A DNA stretch of 64,000 nucleotides, taken from positions 1,364,001 to 1,428,000 of the forward strand of contig CAVWNR010000001.1 of assembly GCA_963756525.1 (NCBI GenBank). Direction: 5' to 3'. The notes beneath the pieces are model-generated. The model had not been told where the DNA came from, searched no databases, and saw nothing but the letters and a program-made list of their open reading frames with translations. Position numbers and translations under genes: made by a program. This document shows positions 1-7,098 of this stretch, piece by piece (the first letter of the stretch is position 1; each line of letters opens with the position of its first letter). The DNA is from CAVWNR01 sp963756525 (GTDB lineage Bacteria; Actinomycetota; Actinomycetes; Mycobacteriales; Jatrophihabitantaceae).

Positions 1-735
1 GGCGCGCAGGCTGTCCGCCTTGGCGGCCAGGCTGGCCCGGATCTTGGCGCCCTCGGCGCCGGCCAGGGCGAGCGAGCCGGCCAGTTCGGCGAGGTCGGGG
101 ATGCCTAGCCGCCCGCCGAGGTCGCGCAGCGCCTGCCAGGGCGGGGTGCGGGTGAGCCGGGCGGTGGCGAGGGTCCGCCGGAGCCGGTCCAGCGCCGGGC
201 CGTGCCCGACGGCGGCGGCGTCGGTGAGCGCGCCGTCGACCCCGGCGCCGCCGGCGAGGGAGACCACGACCAGGTCGAGGTAGCTCGACAGCGCATGCCG
301 GAACCCGGCCCGGCCGCGGGTCGCCTCGCCGCGAGCCCGTAGGTCCGGGGCCAGGAAGCCGACCCCGGCACCGGCGAGGGCGACCAGCGCGGGTACGGTC
401 GGGGCGGGGTGGGCGCCGAGCAGGGCGAGCAGCGCCGCGCCGACAGGCGGGGCCAGCAGACCTGCCAGGGCGCCGATCATTTTGCCGGCCAGGTGCGCGT
501 CGACACTCCGGTCGAGCAGCGCGAGGTCTCGGCGCAGCGCCGCAGTGGGCAGGCCCAGCGCGCGCAGCGGCCGGGCCAGCCGGGCCTGCCAACCCGTCCC
601 GTCCGATTCGTGGGAGTGGATGTCGGTGAGGCGCCCCAGCGCGCGGTGCAGCGGCGGGCGGGCCGGGGTCGCCCACACGGACAGCGCCCACAGCCCGACC
701 CCGGCGCCGGCCCCGAGCAGCAACGCGGTAATCAC
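1..735 (-). CDS. tadC: TadC-like type II secretion F-family protein, 3' end cut by window edge
   Basis: Inner-membrane platform component of a Flp/Tad pilus or secretion apparatus. The frame opens with GTG at 735, overlapping the TadB stop as GTGA, and runs without a stop to base 1 (245 codons seen). It begins with a hydrophobic segment (MITALLLGAGAGVGLWAL) and later shows two strong membrane stretches around residues 85-130. These are followed by the F-domain pattern (FRHALSSYLDLVVVSLAGG, then ALRDLGGRLGIPDLAEL) typical of TadB/TadC proteins. Position after TadA and TadB fits the standard actinobacterial tad order. No disruption is visible in the part present. The C-terminal membrane segment lies outside the window. 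Confidence 0.82.
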   Translation of the reverse strand, partial: MITALLLGAGAGVGLWALSVWATPARPPLHRALGRLTDIHSHESDGTGWQARLARPLRALGLPTAALRRDLALLDRSVDAHLAGKMIGALAGLLAPPVGAALLALLGAHPAPTVPALVALAGAGVGFLAPDLRARGEATRGRAGFRHALSSYLDLVVVSLAGGAGVDGALTDAAAVGHGPALDRLRRTLATARLTRTPPWQALRDLGGRLGIPDLAELAGSLALAGAEGAKIRASLAAKADSLRA

Positions 736-1621
736 GCCCGCCGCCCGGCAGTCAGGACGGGCCCGGCTGTGGCCTCCGGGCTGGCGGCCGCCCCGGCGGT
801 GAGCACCCGGGCCGGCTCGTCGAGACGGGCCACCCGGGCCAGCCAGGCGAACCCGGCCACGAACAGTCCCCCGACGATCAGCAGCACCAGCTGCCCAGCC
901 GCCGTGTCGAACGCGGCGAGGTAGCGGCGGTCCAGCAGCGCCAACCCGGCCGCGAACACCAGCGCGGTGGCCACCGTGATCCGCACCGCGGTACGGGCCT
1001 GTGCGCGGCCGGCGGCGATGCGCAGCCGCAGCGCGGCGTGCTCGCGCGCCGCCGCGGCGAGGGTGCCGAGCAGCTCGGTCAAGTGTCGGGCGCGCTGCTC
1101 GGCGGCCAGCAGCAGCGCGGCGAGCACCAGGTCCGCAGTCGGATCGGCCAACTCCTCGGCCAGGTCGCGCAGCACCGCGGCGAGCCGCCGGCCATCGCGC
1201 AGCTGCTCGGCCGCCGCGGTCAGCTCGGCTCGGATCGCGGCCGGCGCGATCGGCGCGGTGGCGATGATCGCCTGCTCCAGCCCGGTGGCCGCGGCCAGCG
1301 TGTCGCGCAGCATCTCCGACCAGCCGGCGATCGCCTCCAGCCGGGCCACTCGGGCCGCCGTGATCCGGTCCGGGCCAAGCAGCCGAGGCAGACTCCACGC
1401 GGCCAGCCCGGCCAGCACCGCGCCGACCGGCCAGCGGGTCAGCGCGCCGGCTAGCACCGCCACCACCACCGCAATCGCGGCCCGGCCAAACGTGCGCCGG
1501 TCCGGCGGTCGCCCGGTGCTCGCGGACGGCGGGCCGGCCGGTCGGCGCGCCGCCAGCCGCCCGCGAGTAGCGCCAGCCCGGCGCCGAGGCCGGTGCCGAG
1601 CAGCGCGGCCAGCGCGGTCAC
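732..1621 (-). pseudogene. tadB: TadB-like platform protein with an apparent frameshift near its N-terminus
   Basis: Companion of TadC in the Tad platform. The body is open from 1469 down to 732 and carries a TadB-like signature (WSLPRLLGPDR, then EAIAGWSEMLRDTLAAATG) and two C-terminal membrane segments. The expected start is the GTG at 1621, overlapping the tadA stop as GTGA, and reads VTALAALLGTGLGAGLALLA. That start lies in a different frame from the body. The span of 890 bases is one short of 297 codons, close to the usual TadB length. The switch lies about 1500-1560, in a GC-rich proline/arginine stretch. Either a one-base deletion has broken the gene, or a 245-aa form is made from GTG at 1469, or this is a sequencing error. 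Confidence 0.7.
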
Positions 1622-2979
1622 CGCTGCCACCAGCCGCCGGGGCGGGCCAGCAGGTCGGGGTCGAACCCCGCCGCGACCAGCTCGTCGAGGGTCTCGGTGC
1701 GCGGCGGCACGCCGGGCACCGCGCGCCGATCCGCGCCGGGCCGGTACACCTCGTTCGAGACGATCTGCCGCTCGTCCGCGTCGACCACCTCGCGCACCGA
1801 CGAGATCACGCGCAGCCGGTCGGTGGACTCGGCGATATGGATGACGAAATGCACCGCGGAGGCGACCAGCAGGTTGGTCGCCTCCACCGGCAGGTGCTCC
1901 GGGCCCTGCGCCGCGTAGGCCGCGAGCCGGGTGAACGCGATCCGGGACGAGGAGGCGTGCAGCGTGGTCATCGACCCGTCATTGCCCTGGGACATGGCGT
2001 TGCACATCGGCACCACCTCCGGACCCCGGATCTCCCCGACGATCACCCGGTCCGGCGACATGCGCAGCGCCCAGCGCACCAGCTCGGCCTGCGAGATCGC
2101 GCCCTCGCCCTCGATGTTCGCCTCCCGGGCCTGCAACGCGACCACGTCCGGGTGCCGCTCGACGTCCTGGTCCAAGCCGAGTTCGAAGGCGTCCTCGATC
2201 GTGACCAGCCGTTCCCCCGGGTCGATCTGCGACGCCAGCCCGCGCAGCAGCGTGGTCTTCCCGATCGCGGTCCCCCCGGTGATTAGCAGGTTCTTCCGGG
2301 CGTGTACCAGCGCGGCCAAGAACCCGGTCAGCCCATCGTCGAGCATGCCGAGCCGGCGCAGCTCGGCCAGCGTGACGGTGCGAAACCGGTGCCGGCGGAT
2401 GGGCACCGACGGCCGGCCGCCCGCGGGCAGCGCCATCACCGCGAACAACCGCGCGCCGTCCGGCAGGTGCAGGCCCACCGCCGGGGCGCCCCGGTCGAAG
2501 CGTCGCTCCTCCGCGCCGGTACGGGCGGCCAGGGTGCGCACCAGCTCCACGATCTCCTCGTCCGTAGCGGCGACCGGCGGAAGTTGGGTGCGGCTGCCGT
2601 CGGCGTAGCGGACGAACACCCGGTCGCAGCCGTTGACGTTGATGTTCTCGATCCGCGGGTCGTCCAGCAGCGGCTGCAACCCGGCCAGCCCGAACAACTC
2701 GTCGAGCACCTCGCCGGTCACCTGCCGCTCGACCGGCTCCTCGGGCAGCGGCCGGTTGGCCATCAACTCCGCCTCGGCGTGCCGCCGCGCGGCCGCGGCG
2801 GCAAGGTCGGCGGCGATCTCCCGGCGCCGTTTTGCCGACACGGGGGCACCAGCGCCCCGCTCGGCGGCCTGGACGCTGGCGGGTAGCTGGGCGCGCACCT
2901 CGGCGCGCAGCCGCTCCCGCAGCCGCGCGGCCACCCCGCCCGCTACCGCGCCGTCGACGACTGCCTGCGGCGTCGTCAC
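1618..2979 (-). CDS. tadA: TadA/CpaF-type secretion ATPase
   Basis: Hexameric ATPase that powers Flp/Tad pilus assembly or secretion at the cytoplasmic face. From GTG at 2979 (VTTPQAVVDGAVAGG) it gives 453 aa, a normal length for the family. An N-terminal domain with INVNGCDRVFVRYADG is followed by the P-loop region LLITGGTAIGKTTLLRGL. In that P-loop the usual GGTGSGKTT reads GGTAIGKTT, so the Lys and Thr are kept but G and S are replaced by A and I. An Asp box (TIEDAFELGLD), a Walker B-like segment (RVIVGEIRGPEV) and the His/Thr segment SMTTLHASS follow. The start was chosen because it overlaps the upstream stop as GTGA and avoids a low-quality 68-residue extension. Confidence 0.85.
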   Translation of the reverse strand: MTTPQAVVDGAVAGGVAARLRERLRAEVRAQLPASVQAAERGAGAPVSAKRRREIAADLAAAAARRHAEAELMANRPLPEEPVERQVTGEVLDELFGLAGLQPLLDDPRIENINVNGCDRVFVRYADGSRTQLPPVAATDEEIVELVRTLAARTGAEERRFDRGAPAVGLHLPDGARLFAVMALPAGGRPSVPIRRHRFRTVTLAELRRLGMLDDGLTGFLAALVHARKNLLITGGTAIGKTTLLRGLASQIDPGERLVTIEDAFELGLDQDVERHPDVVALQAREANIEGEGAISQAELVRWALRMSPDRVIVGEIRGPEVVPMCNAMSQGNDGSMTTLHASSSRIAFTRLAAYAAQGPEHLPVEATNLLVASAVHFVIHIAESTDRLRVISSVREVVDADERQIVSNEVYRPGADRRAVPGVPPRTETLDELVAAGFDPDLLARPGGWWQR

Positions 2980-3774
2980 CGTGCCCACCCGACCCCGGTC
3001 AACGCCGCATCGGCGGCGGTCGGCTTCGCGCCATCGGGTTCGGCGGCTGAAGTAGAGGAGGACAAAGACGCGGCGGCGAAAGTCACGGCGAGACCGGCCG
3101 CCGCGCGGCCCAGTGCGCAGCGCAGCGTACGCCGCTGCCGGGCGGCCCGTCCGGCTAGCGCCGCCGCGCCACGCTCGTCCCACGGCAGCGTGCCTAGCAC
3201 CGGCAGCGACAGCTCGCCCGCGACCTCTGCCACGTCGTAGCCGGGCCCGACCAGCACCACACTGGCGGAGGGCGCGTTGACAGCGGGGGCCCAGGCGGCG
3301 AGGTGGGCGAGGTCGTCGGCGCGCGGGCGAGGTCGTCGGCGCGCGGGCGGGTCAGGAGCACCAGCCGGTCCGCCGCCGCACCAGCGGCAGCGCGGGCGAG
3401 TCCGGGTCGAGGCGGCCACAGTCCACCACCACGACCGCCCCGTCGGTCGCGTCGATGCCGCCGGCGTTGGCCAGCGTGCGCACCGCGGCGCGGGCCTGCT
3501 CGGTACCGGGCGGCGCCCCCAGCACCCGTAGGCCACCCGGCAACCGCTGTGCATGTTCCGCCAGCAGTTTCACGTTCGCCGGGCCACGGGCCTGCGCGGC
3601 CAGGCTGATCAGCCCCGGGGACAGCGGCAGCTGGAACCGGACCGCCAGGTCCCCGCCGGCCGGGTCGCACTCCACCAGCAGCCGGGTCATCGGCGGCGGC
3701 CAGCACGCGGCCAGCGCCAGCGCAAGCGTGCTCACCCCGGGCGAGCCCTTCACCGAACCCAGCGCGAGCAACAT
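2976..3774 (-). pseudogene. CpaE/MinD-like P-loop ATPase gene broken by a 1-base deletion and a 20-bp tandem duplication
   Basis: Proteins at this place in actinobacterial tad loci resemble CpaE/MinD localisation ATPases. The ATG at 3774 opens a frame with a deviant Walker A motif (GSVKGSPGVSTLALALA) and continues to VVVVDCGRLDPDSPALPLV. The family sequence then resumes in a second frame (AADRLVLLTRPRADDLA) after an apparent missing base near 3375. It switches again to a third frame (HLAAWAPAVNAPSASVVLVG) after two tandem copies of a 20-bp unit at 3307-3326 and 3327-3346. Deleting one unit and adding one base gives a continuous protein ending at the tadA start (GTGA overlap). As written, only a 140-aa N-terminal fragment would be made. 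Confidence 0.75.
3307..3346. repeat. Perfect 20-bp tandem duplication inside the CpaE-like gene
   Basis: Bases 3307-3326 are repeated exactly at 3327-3346. The unit is not a multiple of three and encodes RADDLA twice in different frames, so it shifts the reading frame. Only one copy is needed to link the flanking conserved segments. Confidence 0.9.
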
Positions 3775-4229
3775 CAGCGCCCACCACCCGCCGTGGCAAC
3801 GACACTCAGCTGACCTGCGGGCAGCGCCGCCACCTGCATGGCCTGGGCCCGCGGCAACTGCACCACGACTACCGTGCCCTGCTCACCGTCCAGCTGCTGC
3901 ACCGCGGTGACCGTCCCAGCCCAGTCGCTGATCGGGCCGGACTGCGCCGGCGCACTCCCCCCGGCCGGCGGCGTCAGCACCAGCAGCACCCGCGCCCCGG
4001 CGGCCAGATCCGGCGGCGCCTGGCCGGGCTTGACCAGCACCGCAAGCAGCGCCTGCCCCGGCGCGGGCAGCGCCGCCGCGCCCACCTCAGCCCGGGTCAG
4101 CAGCGCCCCCGCAGGCAGGCTCACCGCCATCGGCTGCCCAAGCACGCTCGGCTCTGCGGCCTCCGGCACCACCGGGATCCCGAGCGCTCCGCAGGCGCCG
4201 GGTCGACCCGCTGGGCCGCCTCGCAGGTC
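3774..4229 (-). pseudogene. SAF-domain (CpaB-like) protein, N-terminus lost
   Basis: The C-terminal ~150 codons match the SAF-domain proteins of actinobacterial tad loci (VLGQPMAVSLPAGALL, then APPDLAAGARVLLVLTP and a GTVVVVQLPRAQA segment). Such proteins act at or near the membrane in pilus or secretion assembly. The stop TGA shares its last base with the ATG of the CpaE-like gene. Upstream of about residue DLRGG the family sequence ends, because the N-terminal membrane anchor and first half are missing and are replaced by inverted sequence from a neighbouring gene. The frame stays open to 4499, so a chimeric 241-aa product is possible, but its first ~90 residues are not family sequence. Confidence 0.65.
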
Positions 4230-4795
4230 CCCGGCGGCGTTGGCGCAGCTGGCGTATGGCGAGTTGCGGTTGCCGGCGCCGACGATTCGGGTGAACCCGG
4301 CGGGGGAGCAGCTGGTGAATCTGCCGACGTGGCTGTGGCTGGACCGATCGGGCTGGGCCACACCGGCGGGTAGTACACGCCGCCGCCCAGCCGAGGCCCA
4401 CCACACACCGACACGAACCAGCCACCCGAGCCGCTCGACCCCGCCGGCGGCGGCATCGAACCGCTCGGTGGCGCGAACGGCGTCAGGTCGTAAAGGCAAC
4501 TGAACGGCGCTGCCGGCGCCGACGCGGCCGGGCCACCCCCTCCTTGGCCAGGGTCCGCTTGGCCAACGCCCGACGCGCCGGCCCCGCCCGAACCGACACC
4601 CTGCGAGACACCACCACTACCAGCACCGAGCGCGCACCCAGGAGACGGCGCCTGATCACACTCCACGCTGCTCCAGCCACCGTTGTTGCCGCCGTTGCCA
4701 TTGCCACCCTGGCCACCATCGGCTAGCGCGTGACCGGGCCCGGCGAAGACGATCACCATGCATAGCGCGCCTGCAGCGACGGCCCGGGTCAGCAT
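4121..4795 (-). pseudogene. Secreted glycine-rich protein, authentic N-terminus then chimeric tail
   Basis: ATG at 4795 overlaps the end of the upstream lipoprotein gene. Residues 1-25 form a signal peptide (MLTRAVAAGALCMVIVFAG, then ALA). A Gly-rich linker and a cysteine-containing domain follow, with PFSCLYDLTPFAPP and a conserved end GGVYYPPVW. This N-terminal ~145-residue part looks authentic for a secreted protein usually found in tad loci. After PPVW the frame runs antisense through the inverted fragment and then out of frame through the SAF gene, giving about 80 residues of nonsense before a stop. The normal NLPTWLWL domain and C-terminus are lost, so the gene is very likely inactive. 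Confidence 0.65.
4231..4358 (+). pseudogene. Inverted internal fragment of the tad-locus secreted protein gene
   Basis: On the plus strand, opposite to every neighbouring gene, this stretch reads in one frame as PAALAQLAYGELRLPAPTIR followed by VNPAGEQLVNLPTWLWLDR. That block (LRLPAP...NPxGEQLVNLPTWLWL) is the conserved middle of a secreted protein family common in actinobacteria. Its N-terminal half lies immediately next to it on the minus strand. The fragment has no start and no stop of its own. It uses TTG, TAT and ATT codons that are rare in the flanking tad genes. It is best explained by a small inversion with loss of neighbouring sequence, or by an assembly fault. Confidence 0.65.
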
Positions 4796-5451
4796 GAGCC
4801 CACGCCTTCCACGGCGAACCGGTCGACCTTCCATATACCGTCCGGCTGCTTCTTCACCGCCGCGGTGATTGCTTGCCGACCACCCGGGGCGCCCGGCGCC
4901 AGTTTGCCGGTCTTGGCTACGTACTTCCGCCAATTGCTGGAATCGCCACAGTCAGAGATCAGCACCGTCGTCGGGCCGACCGAGGGATCGACGGACTTCA
5001 CCGTCGGGTGATCGATCGGTTCCCCTTTGGTCACGTATCCGTTGAGGTGATCGGCGTACAGGCCGCGCGACATCTGCAGCAGCGCGTCGCCGGTCGCGTG
5101 ATGCGCCAACAGCGGTGATTCCCAATCCGAGGTGTGGCCGGCCGTCGCGAAGTCGCGCCACATGCCCAGATACGCGGCGATCGCTGCAGCCTTCGCCGCC
5201 GCGACAGGAGACGTCGCGGTCGCCGTGGGCGTCGACGGTGGCAACGACGACGGCGTCGTGCTCGACGGTGCGGACGATCCGGCGGACGTCGCATCGGGCC
5301 GACCGCCCGAACGGCCCGTACAGGCCACCAACAGGCCCAGCGCCACGACGGCAACCGCCAGCGCCCCGAGGTGACCACCTCGGGCCTTCCGCAACCTGCC
5401 GCCGCTAACCACGATCGCCACTACCGGACTGCTCCGCACGCCGATACGCAT
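4789..5451 (-). CDS. Conserved lipoprotein of the tad locus
   Basis: Predicted lipoprotein. A basic n-region (RLRKARGG) precedes a hydrophobic stretch and lipobox LLVAC (Cys at about residue 44). A Ser/Thr/Pro-rich linker leads to a domain with AYLGMWRDFATAGHTSDWES, a GLYADHLNGYVTKGEP segment and a C-terminal KVDRFAVEGVGSC. The whole domain belongs to a conserved but uncharacterised actinobacterial family found just upstream of the secreted tad-locus protein. It overlaps the next gene by a few bases, implying co-transcription. GTG at 5412 would shorten the n-region to a more usual length. No damage is seen. Confidence 0.7.
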   Translation of the reverse strand: MRIGVRSSPVVAIVVSGGRLRKARGGHLGALAVAVVALGLLVACTGRSGGRPDATSAGSSAPSSTTPSSLPPSTPTATATSPVAAAKAAAIAAYLGMWRDFATAGHTSDWESPLLAHHATGDALLQMSRGLYADHLNGYVTKGEPIDHPTVKSVDPSVGPTTVLISDCGDSSNWRKYVAKTGKLAPGAPGGRQAITAAVKKQPDGIWKVDRFAVEGVGSC

Positions 5452-5527
5452 GCCCTACACCGTCGCCCTTACGGACTTCAAGGAGCGCATGGACGCAAGC
5501 GGATCGCAACCGCGCCCGCTGCGACAG

Positions 5528-6016
5528 CTAGCCCATCCGACCCGTGGCCATCAGCGGCGTGGAGGGTGCCGATCCTCGCCGCTCAACGCCGATATACCCA
5601 GTGCTGCATTGCCTGGTATCCCGACGCGTCCGCTGCGCCCGCGCCACGATCTCCGGATGCCGCTCTACCCAGTCCGCGGCCGGCACCACCGCCTCCAACA
5701 TCTCCCGCGCCGCTTCCGTCAGCGAGTACCGCACCGACGGCGGAAACGCCCGCGCATCCTGCACCCGGGTGAGCACCCCATCGGACGTCATCCGCTTCAA
5801 CGTGCGCGTCAAGATGCTCTCCTGCAGCACATACCGGCGGCTCCGCCACCCGTCCGCGGCGGGTAGCGACCGCACCGTCGAGAGGATGTCCGTGTAGTGC
5901 AATGGTCCGTCGCGCAGCACGAACATGATCGACGGTGCCCACTCCGCGCTAAACACCGCCCGCGCGCTGTACCAATCCTGCAGGAAGCGCTCCTCACCCG
6001 CTCTCATCTCGACCAC
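5528..6016 (-). CDS. HxlR-family winged-helix transcriptional regulator
   Basis: DNA-binding regulator of the HxlR/MarR-like group. The 162-aa product shows the family arrangement: a helix with AEWAPSIMFVLRDGPLHYTD, then LQESILTRTLKRMTSDGVLTR as the recognition helix, a wing (PPSVRYSLTEAAREML) and a C-terminal helix. The common Cys near the N-terminus is not present. The last ~25 residues after AQRTRRDT are unlike the family and may reflect a changed stop. ATG at 6004 (MRAGEERF) is an equally good start. It lies alone, transcribed toward the tad locus, and its target is unknown. Confidence 0.75.
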   Translation of the reverse strand: MVEMRAGEERFLQDWYSARAVFSAEWAPSIMFVLRDGPLHYTDILSTVRSLPAADGWRSRRYVLQESILTRTLKRMTSDGVLTRVQDARAFPPSVRYSLTEAAREMLEAVVPAADWVERHPEIVARAQRTRRDTRQCSTGYIGVERRGSAPSTPLMATGRMG

Positions 6017-6690
6017 CCCAGTTGCGAATGGCTCCAGTTGGCGCTACCCGGTCCGTGGCCCGCACGACCCAGCAGGAGGCGGTCCCAGGTCGTCATCCAG
6101 AGTCGCAGCACAGACCGGGTGACCATCAACCGTCAGGCGCACTCAGGACTGCGCGCCGCCAACAGGCGACTGATCAACCGGCTATCCACCGCGCTCTCGC
6201 AGCCGCGGCCCGCTCGGCCTTGCGACGGTGGGCGTCGAGTCTCGACGCCGCGCGCGCCGGCGACATCCGCTCATCGCCATGAGCGTGCTGCCTTGCCAGT
6301 TTCCTCAATGCGGCGAAGTCGGTAACTTTCACACTTCGCAATTCGGCGCCACAACGACGGCGGCCGTTGATCACCGGGTCCGCAGACGCCGAGAGTCGCG
6401 CATCGCATCCGTCCACAACGGCAAGATCCGTGCGGACACCGCAGCGTGCCCGCCGCGCCGACGGTTCGAAAGATCGACGCGGGCTCGGACATGTACAAGA
6501 CCGTCGATAGACGCGCGGGTTGCGTCGTGCGAGAGTCGCGCTCAGATGAAGCGTTCGGCGCGGGTCGGCTTGTGTCGGTTACGGTGCTCCCGCGCGGCGC
6601 AAGACATCGCGGCATGCCCCGGTTCGTCGCGAGCCCGGGTGGCCGATAGGTGATGGGCGTGGTTCGAGGCCGACCGCGCCTGCGGTGCCG
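6017..6690. other. Intergenic region holding one copy of an 83-bp repeat
   Basis: No convincing gene is seen on either strand. The open frames here have no family resemblance and shift with no consistent codon bias. The only structured element is the repeat copy at 6386-6468. Confidence 0.5.
6386..6468 (-). repeat. Interspersed 83-bp repeat, copy A
   Basis: Read on the minus strand, this stretch matches 22693-22776 over its full length with about seven differences by eye. Both copies end at the same CTCTCGGCG. It contains an imperfect hairpin (arms GTCCGCACGG and CCGTTGTGGAC, with bulges). Neither copy lies in a gene. Confidence 0.7.
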
Positions 6691-7098
6691 CTATCCGTCG
6701 GCGGTTTGTGTGCTGGACTCGGCGAGCGCGGTGAGCCGCCGCAGTGACTCGCCGATGTCGCGGCGCTGGTCCGGGAGGCGGGCGGCCTCGGCCTCGGGGA
6801 GCTGGACGGTCGCTGTGATGGTGGTTCCGGTGCCGGCCTCGGCCAGCTGCCAGACGAAGTCGATGTCGGAGACCTGGCAGGAGACGGTGACTCGACGCTG
6901 CGCCCGGTCGGCGCGCAGCTGCTGCGGCATCGGGTAGTCCGGGTAGCCGGTGGGCCATCTGGTGAACGCGCCGTCGGGGTCGGTGCGGACGGTCTCGGTG
7001 CCCACCCACCAGTCCGGAAAGCGGGTCGGGTCGAACAGCAGCTTCCACACTTCCTCGACCGGCGCGTCGGTGCGCGCGGATAGCACGAAGTCAGGCAT
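6691..7098 (-). CDS. SRPBCC-family (START-like) protein
   Basis: Small helix-grip-fold protein of the SRPBCC/polyketide cyclase-AHSA1 superfamily, usually binding a hydrophobic ligand. The 135-aa product begins MPDFVLSARTDAPVEEVWKL and contains DPTRFPDWWVGTETV, the typical first helix and strand region, with a central QLAEAGTGTTITATV strand. Its ATG lies inside the last codons of the upstream BTAD regulator (8-bp overlap), so the two are translationally coupled. The cognate ligand cannot be told from sequence. Confidence 0.8.
   Translation of the reverse strand: MPDFVLSARTDAPVEEVWKLLFDPTRFPDWWVGTETVRTDPDGAFTRWPTGYPDYPMPQQLRADRAQRRVTVSCQVSDIDFVWQLAEAGTGTTITATVQLPEAEAARLPDQRRDIGESLRRLTALAESSTQTADG

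Noticed and set aside
967..2286. Plus-strand 439-codon open frame across tadB/tadA
   Set aside because: Antisense artefact of GC-rich coding. It lacks family resemblance, while the minus strand carries clear TadA motifs.
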